The notes under the pieces are model-generated. The model had not been told where the DNA came from, made no database searches, and worked only from the letters and a program-made list of their open reading frames with translations. DNA of 64,000 bases from Rhodovastum atsumiense (GTDB taxonomy: Bacteria > Pseudomonadota > Alphaproteobacteria > Acetobacterales > Acetobacteraceae): assembly GCF_937425535.1 (NCBI RefSeq), contig NZ_OW485601.1, positions 4,075,501 to 4,139,500 on the forward strand. The letters run 5' to 3'. The position numbers and the translations under genes are program-made. This document shows positions 48,562-57,898 of this stretch, one piece after another. Position 1 is the stretch's first letter, and the number at the start of each line of letters is the position of its first letter.

Positions 48562-48954
48562 TCCGGGGCGGGTCCGGGAAAATCGTAAATACTGTGGAAT
48601 ATTTTCAGATGTGCATATTATATTGCAATTTCACGGGAAATCGTCTTGGTATTTATTGCGGGGAAATTATGGTGCCGCTGCTGCCTTCCTCCGTTTCCGG
48701 CCAGGGCCTGCCGCAGGGGAAAACCGCATTTGCCTTCGCCTCATTGTTGGATTTGCTGCCCGGCTTTCTACGCCCGATCCGGGATGCGGATGCGCGGAGC
48801 GGTTTGCGCCCGGTCCCGGGGGACGGGCGCATCCGCCGCGGGGCGGGGCGAAGGGGGCATTTTCCAGTTGCTGCGGCGCCCGGAAAATGCCCTGGGTCCT
48901 CGCCTGCGCAGCTTGTCCTGTCCGACGCGGACCCCCGTGCGACCAGAGGGGGCG
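48562..48954. other. Intergenic region between the split MCP and the RTX-like gene
   Basis: About 390 bases between convergent genes. Bases 48580-48670 are AT-rich; the remainder is GC-rich with short frames but no recognisable gene. No copy of the mosaic hairpin repeat is present here. Confidence 0.4.
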
Positions 48955-49896
48955 CTAGCAGCCCTGGATGATGCTCGGCGGCGTCGTTGGATGCGGCACG
49001 GGGGTCAGGCAGCCGCTGCCGGAGCCACCACCGCTGTCACCACCACCGCTGCCGCTGCCGCTGCCGCTGCCGCTGCCGCTGCCGCTGCCGCTGCCGCTGC
49101 CACCGCCGCTGCCACCGCCGCTGCCGTTGGCGATATTGATGTCGATGCCAACATTGACAGCGACATTGACGGTGTTGCTGGTGCCGCCGCCGCCGCCGCC
49201 GCCCTGGCCGCTACCTTGGCCATGACCGCCACCCCAGCCGCCGCCACCGCTGCCCTGGCCACCGCCTTCGCCATGGCCACCGCCACCGCCACCGCCGCTG
49301 CCCTGGCCACCACCTTCGCCGTGACCGCCGCCCCAGCCGCCGCCGCCACCCTGGCCGCCACCTTCGCCATGGCCGCTGCCCCAGCCGCCGCCGCTGCCCT
49401 GGCCACCGCCTTCGCCATGACCGCCGCCCCAGCCGCCACCGCTGCCCTGGCCGCCACCTTCGCCATGGCCACCGCCGCCACCGCCACCACCACCGCCGCC
49501 ACCACCGCTGGTGTCACACTCGGTGCTGTTGTCCGGCAGGAGGTCGTGGAGATTGACGTTGATGAACCGGATCGATTGCCGGGCGGAGAGGCACAGGACC
49601 ACGTCCTGGCCCTCCTGCACGAAGTTGAGGCCGGGGATGGCAAAGCCGTTGCGTCCGGCCAGCAGGAACGTGTCTTCGCCTGGTGTGAAATCGGTGATCG
49701 TGTCGTTGCCGTCGCCGTAATTGAATACGAACGTATCATTACCGGGGCCACCCGTCAGGCGGTCATCCCCGGGGCTGCTGGTCAGAACATCGTCGCCAGG
49801 CCCGCCGTTGATCACCTTGATGCCATTGTCACAGCCGGTCGCGCCGGCATCGTTGGCATCCGAAGAATATGCAAAGGAGGCGTGTATATCCGTCAT
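48955..49896 (-). CDS. Short RTX-type calcium-binding protein with Gly-rich tandem repeats
   Basis: 313 residues. Residues ~30-75 hold RTX nonapeptide units (INGGPGDDVLTS, DDRLTGGPGNDTFVFNYGD, GNDTITDFTPGED), which bind Ca2+ in secreted type I substrates. Residues ~140-235 are at least five near-identical 16-residue repeats of the form HGEGGGQGSGGGWGGG, followed by a TSNTVNVAVNVGIDINIANG stretch and a long (GS)n tract. The DNA shows 48-base tandem repeats, and a CCGCTG hexamer run near 49046-49100. The protein ends in Cys with no signal peptide, consistent with C-terminal (type I) export. Start chosen at ATG 49896 behind a GGAG site. Repeat number could vary between strains without breaking the frame. 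Confidence 0.72.
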   Translation of the reverse strand: MTDIHASFAYSSDANDAGATGCDNGIKVINGGPGDDVLTSSPGDDRLTGGPGNDTFVFNYGDGNDTITDFTPGEDTFLLAGRNGFAIPGLNFVQEGQDVVLCLSARQSIRFINVNLHDLLPDNSTECDTSGGGGGGGGGGGGGHGEGGGQGSGGGWGGGHGEGGGQGSGGGWGSGHGEGGGQGGGGGWGGGHGEGGGQGSGGGGGGGHGEGGGQGSGGGGWGGGHGQGSGQGGGGGGGTSNTVNVAVNVGIDINIANGSGGGSGGGSGSGSGSGSGSGSGSGSGGGDSGGGSGSGCLTPVPHPTTPPSIIQGC

Positions 49897-49940
49897 ATAA
49901 GGGCTCCGTGCATTTTGAACGTGCATTTCTGCATAAATAT

Positions 49941-49959
49941 ATGCCGTAATTATCGGCAT
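49941..49959. promoter_or_regulatory. Palindrome upstream of the RTX-like gene
   Basis: ATGCCG-N7-CGGCAT, perfect 6-base arms around an AT-rich centre, 45 bases upstream of the start codon. It is a possible operator. The rest of 49897-50235 is AT-rich (especially 50030-50170) and shows no gene. Confidence 0.4.
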
Positions 49960-50235
49960 TCTTGATTTGCATGGTAAGATATGTTGCTGATCAACACATT
50001 GCCCATGCATGGCTCATGTCGTTAAATGAGCAAATGCTGCATATCATATGATCCAATAATCAAAATATATAATGCAGCTCTCTGAAATCACATAAACGAG
50101 ATAATTTGATATTATATCATTAAGCCAATGTACTATGAATGGATTACGGATATGTGAATTTAAATTTGACTGAATGGGTCCCGTCACGGCCTCGCCGCGC
50201 CGGATTCTTCCGGCGCTATGCAACGTTGTGACGCG

Positions 50236-53200
50236 CTACGCCGGCTGGCCCGCCAGCAAGCCGGCCAGCGCCGCCGCATCGGCCAGCCCATGCAGCCGCG
50301 CGAGCCGCGCCGTCAGGGCCTCCGGCGCGTCGGCGAGAGCGCCATGCTCCATCTCCGCCGCGACCCGCGCCAGCGCGACCAGCCCGAAGGCCGCGGCCCC
50401 GCTTTTCAGCGAATGCGCCTCGCGCAGCAGCACCGCCCGGTCGTCGCGGGCAAGCAGCTCCGTCATCGCGCTCAGGCGGCGTTCCACCTCGGCGAGGAAC
50501 TGGGTGCGGATCGTCTCGTAGGTATCCTGCCCCAGCTCCGCGATCATCTGCCGCACCGGGTGCGGGTCGAAGGCGGGGGCACCTTCCGGCGCGGCGGGCG
50601 GCGGCGGGCTTTCCTCGGCCGCCGCCGGTCCGTCGCCCCGGGGTGGCGCGTGCCGGGCCAGCATCGCCCGCAGCGCGGCGAGGCGCAGTGGCTTGGCCAG
50701 GAAATCATCCATCCCGGCGGCCAGGCAGCGTTGCCGGTCATCCGGCAGCGCATTGGCGGTCAGGGCGATCACCACGATGCCGGCGGCGGGGCCTTCCAGC
50801 GCCCGGATCGCCCGCGTGGCCGCGAGCCCGTCCATGCCGGGCATCATCATGTCCATCAGCACCAGGTCGAAGCCGCCGGCCCGCACCGCCTCCACCGCGC
50901 GCGCGCCGTTCTCCGCCACGCCGGCATCGTGCCCGAGCCGCTGCAGCATCGCGGTGATGACCAGCCGGTTGGTCGGGTCGTCCTCGGCGAGCAGGATGCG
51001 CAGCCGCGCCACCGTCTGCGGCGCCGGCGCCGCCACCCGGGCGGGGGCCTTGTCCGGGGCGGGCGGCAGGCGGACGGAGAAGCGGAACACGCTGCCCGGG
51101 CCGTCCTCGCTTTCCACCGTGATGTCACCGTCCATCTGCGCCACCAGGCGCGCGCAGATGGCAAGCCCCAGCCCGGTGCCGCCGAAGCGGCGGGAGATCG
51201 AACTGTCGCCCTGCGAGAATTCCCGGAACAGCCGGGCCTGCGCCTGCCGCGGGATGCCGATGCCGGTGTCGCGCACCGTGAAGGCCAGCGCTACCGCCCC
51301 CTCCGCCGTGGCGGCGTGTTCCAGGGTGAGGGTGACGCCGCCCGCGGCGGTGAACTTGATGGCGTTGCCGAGCAGGTTGAGCAGGATCTGGCGCAGCCGG
51401 CCCGGATCGCCCAGCACCGCCGGCGGCGGCACCGCCGGCAGGCATACCCGCCAGTCGAGCCCCTTCGCGGCCGCTCCCGCCTCCAGCATCCGGCAGGTTT
51501 CCTCCGCGAGCGCGGCCGGGTGGAAGGGAATGCTCTCGAACACCATGCTGCCGCCGTCGAGGCGCGAGAAATCGAGGATGTCGTCGACCAGCCGCAGCAG
51601 GTGGTCGGCCGAGCCCTGCAGCCGGTCCACCCAGACAAGCTGGCGCGCATCGAGCGCGGTGCCGCGCAGCAGCTCCGCCAGGCCGATCACGCCATTGATC
51701 GGGGTGCGGATCTCGTGGCTCATCGTCGCCAGGAACTGCGACTTGGCGCGGTTGGCCTGCTCGGCTTCCTCCTTGGAGGCGCGCAGGGCCTGCTCGGTCC
51801 GCTTGAGCTCGGTGATGTCGAGCGCCAGCACGTAGAAGCCGTGGACCACGCCTTCGCGCAGATCCGGGATGTAGTGGACCAGGGCATGGCGGAAGCCCTG
51901 TCCGCCGGGGGAGGCCAGGTCGCGCTCGAACACCTGCGTGTCCCCGCCCAGCACGGCGGCGATGCGCACGGCATGCATCCGGTAGCGCTCCTCGCCGAAC
52001 AGCTCGAGGATGCTGCGCCCGAGCGCCTGCTCCTCGCGCAGGCCGAACCAGTCGAGGTAGGGCCGGTTGGCGAAGCGGTTGCGTTCTTCCCGGTCGTAAT
52101 AGGCGATCAGCGCGGGCATGTGGTTGAGGATGGTGCGCAGGTGGTGCTCGCGCTCCTGCAGGCGCTGCTGGTTGTCCTGCAGCTCGATCTCCAGCAGCTT
52201 GCGCTCGGTGATGTCGGCGAGGCTGCCCACCATGCGCAGCGGCTTGCCCGTGGCGTCGCGCTCGACGATGTCGCCGCGGTCGAGCACCCAGATTTCCCGC
52301 CCGTCCGCCCGGATCACGCGATGTTCGCTGTGGAAGCAGGACGTGGTGCTCACCGCCGCGCGCAGCCGCGCCAGCACGTCGGTGCGATCCTGCACGTGGA
52401 CCATGGAGCAGGGCAGGGTGGCGGGGTGTTCCAGCAGGGTGTCGCCGAGCCCCAGCAGCTCGGCCCAGCGGGCATTGTGCGAGACCGCTCCGCGCGCCAC
52501 GTCGTAGTCCCAGACGCCTTCCCCGGTCGCGGCCAGGGCGTATTCCAGGCGCCGGTGCAGCGCCGCCATTTCCTGCGTGCCCTTGTCGCGCGCCTGGCGC
52601 ATCGCCTGGGCGAAGCGCCTGACGTGCTCGGTGTGGTCGAGGATCAGGCTCTGGTGGTAGCACAGCACGCAGGTCACCAGGACGGCACCGAGGAAAGTGA
52701 CCAGCACCGCGGGCGGCAGCGATGCGGGGCGGAGCGCGGGACCCGGGGTTGCCACCACCATCCAGGTGCGGCCGCCGACGGTGAAGGTTGCGGCCGCGTG
52801 CAGCCCCGCGGTCAGCGTGGCGGGCGCGATCTCCGCGGCCTTGGGGTGGAGCAGGCGGTTGCCCTCCGGCGCGGAGAGGTCGAACAGGTGGATGTCGGCC
52901 AGCGCGGCGTGGGCGCCGGCGTGGGTGTCGTTCAGGTGGTCGCGGCTTTTCTCGATCAGGTCGCCGATGCGGAACACGCCGCACACATAGCCGCGCAGGG
53001 CCTGCCGCCGGGCCGCGACGGTGTCGTCCGGGGGAGGGCGGTAGACCGGGGCCACGACCAGGATGCCGAACTGGTCGGCGGTTTCCTGCACCAGGGAGAT
53101 GCGGCTGCTCGCCCGGGGCTCGCCGCTGTCGCGGGCCGCCTCCAGGGCCAGCCGGCGCACCGGGCTCGATGCCGGATCGAAGCCGATCGCCCGGCTGTTC

Positions 53201-53691
53201 GACGCCTGCGGCTCGGCATAGAGCACCGGGAAGAAGTCCTCGCGGTCCCCGGCGGGCCGGCGCGCCCCGCTGGCCGGATCGAGTTCGGTGATGGTGAAGT
53301 CCGCGGGCCCTTCGGCCCTGGCCAGATCCTCGAAGGCCGCGCGCGCGTCGCGGCCGACCCGGGGCATCCACTCCAGCGCCTGGATGAACGGGGCCTCGCG
53401 CAGGGTCGGCGCGACCATGCGGCGGAACCGGTCGCGGCCCGTCACCGCGGCCTCGATCGTCTCGAAATGCCCGGTGAGCAGGGTGAGGCCGCTGATCGCC
53501 GTGTCCACGCCGGCGTGGATGGAAATGATGTGCTGCTCGGCGATCCCGCGGAAGCTGGCGGCCTGGCGCTCGGTTTCCAGGTGCAGGACGAACCACGACA
53601 GCAGCCCCCCGATGCCGAGCCCAAGCACGATGATCGGCAGCAGCCGCGCCAGCATGCGGCGCTTCCCGGGGGGGCGGCCGTATCGCGGCAT
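50236..53691 (-). CDS. CHASE/PAS hybrid histidine kinase with receiver and HPt domains
   Basis: About 1151 residues. TM1 (LARLLPIIVLGLGIGGLLSW) is followed by a CHASE periplasmic domain (about 45-320, with FIQALEWMPRVGRDARAAFE and ISLVQETADQFGILVVAPVY) and TM2 near 335-355. Two PAS domains follow. HisKA has the His in MSHEIRTPINGVIG, the HATPase has DTGIGIP and FGGTGLGLAI, the receiver has its Asp in LVLMDMMMPGMDG, and the C-terminal HPt has its His in AHSLKSGAAAFG. It is an ArcB/BarA-type phosphorelay in one protein; the final receiver partner is elsewhere. The start at ATG 53691 is preferred because the 40 residues upstream are Arg/Ala low-complexity. Confidence 0.93.
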   Translation of the reverse strand: MPRYGRPPGKRRMLARLLPIIVLGLGIGGLLSWFVLHLETERQAASFRGIAEQHIISIHAGVDTAISGLTLLTGHFETIEAAVTGRDRFRRMVAPTLREAPFIQALEWMPRVGRDARAAFEDLARAEGPADFTITELDPASGARRPAGDREDFFPVLYAEPQASNSRAIGFDPASSPVRRLALEAARDSGEPRASSRISLVQETADQFGILVVAPVYRPPPDDTVAARRQALRGYVCGVFRIGDLIEKSRDHLNDTHAGAHAALADIHLFDLSAPEGNRLLHPKAAEIAPATLTAGLHAAATFTVGGRTWMVVATPGPALRPASLPPAVLVTFLGAVLVTCVLCYHQSLILDHTEHVRRFAQAMRQARDKGTQEMAALHRRLEYALAATGEGVWDYDVARGAVSHNARWAELLGLGDTLLEHPATLPCSMVHVQDRTDVLARLRAAVSTTSCFHSEHRVIRADGREIWVLDRGDIVERDATGKPLRMVGSLADITERKLLEIELQDNQQRLQEREHHLRTILNHMPALIAYYDREERNRFANRPYLDWFGLREEQALGRSILELFGEERYRMHAVRIAAVLGGDTQVFERDLASPGGQGFRHALVHYIPDLREGVVHGFYVLALDITELKRTEQALRASKEEAEQANRAKSQFLATMSHEIRTPINGVIGLAELLRGTALDARQLVWVDRLQGSADHLLRLVDDILDFSRLDGGSMVFESIPFHPAALAEETCRMLEAGAAAKGLDWRVCLPAVPPPAVLGDPGRLRQILLNLLGNAIKFTAAGGVTLTLEHAATAEGAVALAFTVRDTGIGIPRQAQARLFREFSQGDSSISRRFGGTGLGLAICARLVAQMDGDITVESEDGPGSVFRFSVRLPPAPDKAPARVAAPAPQTVARLRILLAEDDPTNRLVITAMLQRLGHDAGVAENGARAVEAVRAGGFDLVLMDMMMPGMDGLAATRAIRALEGPAAGIVVIALTANALPDDRQRCLAAGMDDFLAKPLRLAALRAMLARHAPPRGDGPAAAEESPPPPAAPEGAPAFDPHPVRQMIAELGQDTYETIRTQFLAEVERRLSAMTELLARDDRAVLLREAHSLKSGAAAFGLVALARVAAEMEHGALADAPEALTARLARLHGLADAAALAGLLAGQPA

Positions 53692-54342
53692 GGGCTCGCG
53701 CAGAGGGTTGATGCCGGCAGGCGGCGTGTCGGCGGCACGGCGGCGGCGCCATGCGGCGCGCAGCGGGGCGCGCCATGCGGCGCGGAGAGGCTGGCCCGCC
53801 CGGTTCGGCATGGATTGCGCTACCGGGTCATGCCGGGCAGGGGCAGGCGCCTGTTCGTGCCGCCCTGGTCATCGCCGTGATCGGGATGTCGGCCCCCGAA
53901 GGTTCATTGGGTTTCACCTCAAGCAGCAAATTATTCATTTCGAATAATTTACGATTGAGGCAATTTATAATTCTATGATACTAAGAAGATCAAGCGAAAT
54001 TACGGCAAAAATTACTTGAATTTATGATAATGATTTGTCGTGGCAATCACTATTTAGTTGAGAAATCATAATAATTTGCATATGTTCTTCCTGCCACCTG
54101 CTGCAACGCCTGGAGCAGGCAGCCCGGCCCGGGGCAGGCTTGCCCCGTGTGGAAATCCGCCAGGACCGGTTTCTTTCAAACGTAAACGTGACGAACCGGA
54201 GGGTATATTCTAAGCTATATTCGATGCCGCTAACGTTGTTTTCGGATTTTGATTAGATAGGTTCCGTAAATATTTGTAAGACTGCAAGGTGTATACCAAT
54301 GATACTTGTGGGTCAACCGAAGGCAGTCAGGGTGCGCCCGCA
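53692..54342. other. AT-rich divergent intergenic region
   Basis: About 650 bases between two divergent kinases. Bases 53925-54085 are the most AT-rich part of this region and again 54190-54290, presumably promoters for both genes. No coding frame of recognisable content and no RNA motif I can name. An alternative GTG start for the rightward kinase lies at 54289. Confidence 0.45.
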
Positions 54343-56250
54343 ATGGCCGCTGTCCCCGGAGACGCATCGCTGACGCACACGCCGCGCACCCCGGGCAGCG
54401 CCGTCTTCGAATGGGACACGGCGAACGAATACGGCACCGGCTCGCCGGAGCGCGATGCCCTGTACGGCTGCGCGCCCGGGGCAGTGGCGACCCGTGCCGC
54501 GGTGCTCGCGGTGGTGCATCCCGACGATCGCGCGCTGGTGCGCGGGTTCTTCGCCGAACTGGACGCCGCCCGCCACGGCGACATCCTGCAATGCGAGTAC
54601 CGCGCCGCCGCCCCGCAGGGCGGCGTGCGCTGGCTGCGCAATGTCTGCCGCGTCGAGGTCTCCGCCGGCCGGCGGCACATCAGCGGCGTGCTGTCCGATG
54701 TCACCGAAGGCAAGCGCGGCGATGCCGTGCTGGCGCTCAGCGAACGGCGCTACCGGCTGCTCGCGGAGTATATCGGCACGGTGCTGTGGCAGGCGACGCC
54801 GGACGGCTTCATCACCCATGCCCTGGGCTGGACCACCCTTACCGGCCAGCAGGAGGGCGAGTACCAGGGCCATGGCTGGATCGAGGCCGTGCATCCCGAT
54901 GACCGCCCGGTGGTCGCGGCGGCGTGGCGCCGCTCCTGCGCGGCCGGGCAGCCGGTCGATGTCGAGTACCGGGCCCGCAGCGTCGCCACCGGGGAATGGG
55001 TGTGGCTGCGCGCGCGCACCGTGCCGGTGCACGACGACCAGGGCCGGCTGATCGAATGGTCGGGCATCTGCGAGAACATCGACCAGCGCCGGCGCGACGC
55101 CGCGGCGCTGGCGGCGGCGAAGGACCGCGCCGAGCAGCAGGACCGGGCGAAATCGAAATTCCTCGCCGCCGCCAGCCACGACCTGCGCCAGCCGATCCAG
55201 TCGCTGTACCTGCTGGCCGCGGCGCTGGAGCCGCATGTGCGGCCCGAAGGCGCCGCCGCGCGCGAACGCCTCTGCCACGGCCTGGACGTGTTGAGCCGCG
55301 TGCTCAACGGCATGCTCGACCTCTCGCGGCTTGATCTCGACCTGGTCGTGCCGCGGCCACGGGATTTCCCGATCGGCGAGCTGCTCGAGGACGTCGCCGC
55401 CGGCTACGCGCAGCCGGCGCAGGCGAAGGGGCTGGCGCTGCGCGTCGTTGCCTGCGCCCCGGCGATGGTGCGCACCGACCCGGACATGCTGCGCCGGCTG
55501 CTGGCCAACCTGGTCGAGAACGCGGTGCGCTACAGCGAGCGCGGCGAGGTCACGCTCGGCTGCGCCCAGGCCGGGGGCGCCGTCGTGGTCTCGGTGCGCG
55601 ACCAGGGCATCGGCATCCCGCCCGGGCAGCTCGACCTGATCTGGGAGGAATTCCGCCAGCTCGCCAATCCCGCGCGCGAGCGCAGGGTCGGGATGGGGCT
55701 TGGACTGTCCATTGTGCGGCGCCTGTCCGCCCTGCTGGATTGCCCGGTCGGGGTGGACTCGACGCCGGGGCAGGGCACCGCCTTCACGGTCACGGTGCCG
55801 CTCGCCGCCGCTGCCGCCCCGCCGGCCGTGGTGCCGGCCTTGCCCGAGCGCCCGGTCCAGCCCCCGGCGGCAGTACGGCGCGCGCGGCCGCCGGCTATCC
55901 TGGTCGTCGACGACGACCCGCTGGTGCGGGAGTCGTTCGAACTGATGGTGGAAAGCTGGGGCAGCGACTGGCTCGTGCAGGTGGCCGGGTCGGTGGCGGA
56001 GGCCATGGCGCTGCGCTGCCCCGACGCGGTGGTGATGGATTACCGGCTGGGCGAGGAGACCGGCGACGCGGCCATGGCCCGGCTGCGCGCGCATTGGCGG
56101 GCGCCCGGCCTGCCCGGGGTCCTGCTGACCGGCGACACCGATGCCGGGGTCGCCGCGCGCGCCCGGGCGAGCGCCATGCGGCTGCTGCACAAGCCCGTGG
56201 ATACGCGCCGGCTGCGGGACGTGCTGGCGGCGATGCTGGCCGAGGCATGA
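54343..56250 (+). CDS. Soluble PAS-PAS hybrid histidine kinase with receiver
   Basis: About 635 residues with no membrane segment, so cytoplasmic. Two PAS/PAC domains of the PAS_3 type (first about 20-125; second 135-255, with HALGWTTLTGQQEGEYQGHG, HPDDRPVV and a PAC ending LIEWSGICENID). HisKA of the DLRQP class follows (AAASHDLRQPIQSLYLLAAA), then the HATPase (NLVENAVRYSERG, DQGIGIPPG, GLGLSIVRRLS). The receiver has its Asp in AVVMDYRLGEETGD. Kinases with the SHDLRQP box often pair with LuxR-type regulators, and one lies at 57123. Start at ATG 54343, or at GTG 54289, which adds 18 residues. Confidence 0.92.
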   Translation: MAAVPGDASLTHTPRTPGSAVFEWDTANEYGTGSPERDALYGCAPGAVATRAAVLAVVHPDDRALVRGFFAELDAARHGDILQCEYRAAAPQGGVRWLRNVCRVEVSAGRRHISGVLSDVTEGKRGDAVLALSERRYRLLAEYIGTVLWQATPDGFITHALGWTTLTGQQEGEYQGHGWIEAVHPDDRPVVAAAWRRSCAAGQPVDVEYRARSVATGEWVWLRARTVPVHDDQGRLIEWSGICENIDQRRRDAAALAAAKDRAEQQDRAKSKFLAAASHDLRQPIQSLYLLAAALEPHVRPEGAAARERLCHGLDVLSRVLNGMLDLSRLDLDLVVPRPRDFPIGELLEDVAAGYAQPAQAKGLALRVVACAPAMVRTDPDMLRRLLANLVENAVRYSERGEVTLGCAQAGGAVVVSVRDQGIGIPPGQLDLIWEEFRQLANPARERRVGMGLGLSIVRRLSALLDCPVGVDSTPGQGTAFTVTVPLAAAAAPPAVVPALPERPVQPPAAVRRARPPAILVVDDDPLVRESFELMVESWGSDWLVQVAGSVAEAMALRCPDAVVMDYRLGEETGDAAMARLRAHWRAPGLPGVLLTGDTDAGVAARARASAMRLLHKPVDTRRLRDVLAAMLAEA

Positions 56251-56355
56251 CCGCCCTCGGCCGGCGGGGCTGAAAAGCCGGGTTACACCTGTAGCAAAAT
56301 TCCCTGGTCCGGTCATGATCGCGTCATTCAGCGCGGATAAAACCCTGCCTTTGGC

Positions 56356-57000
56356 ATGGGGGCAAAAGCAATGGACGGGGCAGGGGCATCACTTGTGCTG
56401 CGCTATATCCCGTGGAACGAAGACAACATCTATTCGAAGATGGCGATCGATTATCGAAGGATGATGCTGGAACGGGGAAAGAAAGTCGCGGGGAAGAATG
56501 TGGCTGTCCTGCACTACACCCCTCTGGATGGCGGGGATCACCTGTTCCTGGTGACGTGCAGCTCGCAGCAGGGGGGCTTTCATTCAGAGAAGGCCGTGTT
56601 CGATTGCCTTGAGGAGAGACTGCGTGAGCAGGGGGACGAAATCGCCCATCTGCAGGGTCTTTACACGGAAAGATCACCCTGCGGGCGCGGGCGCGGCATG
56701 AAGGACTGCGAGCGTTACCTGCTGGACAGGTTCCGTTTTCCGGGTGACAGGGTGTTCAATGCGTCGGGGGCTAGGCTTCCGGTGTATTACAGCTTCGAAT
56801 ACCCGTCGGGTGGGAAAAGCGAGCTGGATTATATTGATTACCTGTGCCGGAAGATCGGCCTGGATCAGGTCGAAAGCGAGAAAAACCGCAACGCAAAACA
56901 GCGGAGCTATCGGGAGATGTGCCAGGAATACGCCGATTTGTGCAGGCTGGACCATCGCGACATTACCTTCCGCATCACGCGGTTCGAACATGACCTGTGA
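56356..57000 (+). CDS. Candidate free-standing nucleic-acid/nucleotide deaminase (polymorphic-toxin deaminase fold)
   Basis: 214 residues, soluble. The centre shows a zinc-dependent deaminase signature: HSEKAVFDCLEERLRE (HxE-type motif with the catalytic Glu), then LYTERSPCGRGRGMKDCERY, where PC...C supplies the two zinc cysteines with an expanded loop between. This 'H-S/A-E ... TERxPC...C' arrangement is that of bacterial toxin deaminases of the XOO_2897/YwqJ-like groups. No toxin delivery domain, signal peptide or RHS/PAAR part is attached and no immunity-like gene follows. Codon use is clearly less GC-biased than in its neighbours, suggesting transfer. ATG 56356 or 56371 can be the start. 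The enzymatic assignment rests on motif reading alone. Confidence 0.6.
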   Translation: MGAKAMDGAGASLVLRYIPWNEDNIYSKMAIDYRRMMLERGKKVAGKNVAVLHYTPLDGGDHLFLVTCSSQQGGFHSEKAVFDCLEERLREQGDEIAHLQGLYTERSPCGRGRGMKDCERYLLDRFRFPGDRVFNASGARLPVYYSFEYPSGGKSELDYIDYLCRKIGLDQVESEKNRNAKQRSYREMCQEYADLCRLDHRDITFRITRFEHDL

Positions 57001-57122
57001 GGGGGGCGGGCGCGCCGGCCCGTTTGGAGATCGCCCGCCCCGGGGCGATACTGCCGTCGCAGGGAGACGTCGCGCGCGAGCCGGGAGCATGTCCGGACCG
57101 CGCGGCGAAGGGGAGCGTGCCA

Positions 57123-57749
57123 ATGACCAGGGTCCTGATCGCCGATGACCATCCGCTGTTCCGCGAAGCGATCCGCAACGTCATCGCCTGCCTGCTGGAA
57201 GGCGAGGGGGGCGGCTTCACCTGCCTGGAGGCGACGGATGCCGAGGGCCTGGCGCGGGCCACCGAGGCCGCCGGGGATGACCTGGACCTGATCCTGCTTG
57301 ACCTGTTCATGCCCGGCGCGGACGGGATGGCGCATCTGGTGGCGTTGCGCCGGCGGGTGCCGCAGACGCCGGTGGTGGTGATCTCGGCGCGCGAGGACGG
57401 CGCCACGGTGCGGCAGGCGATCACCTGCGGCGCCGCCGGCTTCATCCCGAAATCCGCGCCGAAGGAGCAGATCGCCACCGCGCTGCGCGTGGTCTTCGCC
57501 GGCGGCATCTACCTGCCGCCGGGCCTGGCCACCGACGAGCCCGCCGTCGAGCCGTCCGGGAGCGAACTGACGCCGCGCCAGATCGCGGTGCTGGAACTGA
57601 TCGTGCAGGGCAAGTCCAACAAGCAGATCGCGCATGAGCTGGCGATCAGCGAGATGACGGTGAAGGCGCATGTGACCGCGGTGCTGCGCAAGCTCGGCGT
57701 GTTCAGCCGCGCCCAGGCGATCGTGCGGTTCCGCAACCTGGTTTCGTGA
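57123..57749 (+). CDS. LuxR/NarL-type response regulator, ErbR(AgmR)-like
   Basis: 208 residues. The receiver (about 1-120) has RVLIADDHPLFREAI, the phospho-acceptor Asp in LDLILLDLFMPGADG, the conserved Ser in PVVVISAREDG and the Lys in GFIPKSAPKEQ. The LuxR helix-turn-helix is ELTPRQIAVLELIVQGKSNK, then HELAISEMTVKAHVTAVLRK. The text around FREAI.NVI and GAAGFIPKS..P is close to AgmR/ErbR, which activates quinoprotein ethanol oxidation genes in Pseudomonas. It is followed by a hairpin repeat and a convergent hybrid kinase that could phosphorylate it. Confidence 0.9.
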   Translation: MTRVLIADDHPLFREAIRNVIACLLEGEGGGFTCLEATDAEGLARATEAAGDDLDLILLDLFMPGADGMAHLVALRRRVPQTPVVVISAREDGATVRQAITCGAAGFIPKSAPKEQIATALRVVFAGGIYLPPGLATDEPAVEPSGSELTPRQIAVLELIVQGKSNKQIAHELAISEMTVKAHVTAVLRKLGVFSRAQAIVRFRNLVS

Positions 57750-57890
57750 ATGGGATCCAAGGGCCTTCGGCCCTTGGTGGAGGTCCAGGAGGCAAAGCCT
57801 CCTGGTGGGGTTTGGGGCAACGCCCCAAGGCAAGGGCTCTGCCCTTGACCCGGCAGGGGTCAGGGGACCCCTGCACCCCAGGTGCGCTGC
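57750..57890. repeat. GC-rich mosaic hairpin repeat (copy D)
   Basis: Modules CCAAGGGCCTTCGGCCCTTGG, AGGAGGCAAAGCCTCCT, GGGGCAACGCCCC, CAAGGGCTCTGCCCTTG and CAGGGGTCAGGGGACCCCTG, starting one base after the regulator's stop and ending nine bases before the end of the convergent kinase gene. It is probably the shared bidirectional terminator. Confidence 0.82.
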
Positions 57891-57898
57891 GCGGCGGG

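Noticed and set aside
49195-49500. Regular repeats that could suggest a CRISPR-like array
   Set aside because: The 48-base units are directly adjacent with no unique spacers and translate in frame as Gly-rich protein repeats of the RTX-like gene.
50218-53880. A 1220-codon open frame on the plus strand opposite the hybrid kinase
   Set aside because: It mirrors the kinase gene, is rich in Arg/Gly/His with no domains, and reflects the third-position GC bias of the real minus-strand gene. The same applies to 12357-15839, 23648-26551 and 48646-49965 on the plus strand, and to 21697-23919 and 54313-56316 on the minus strand.
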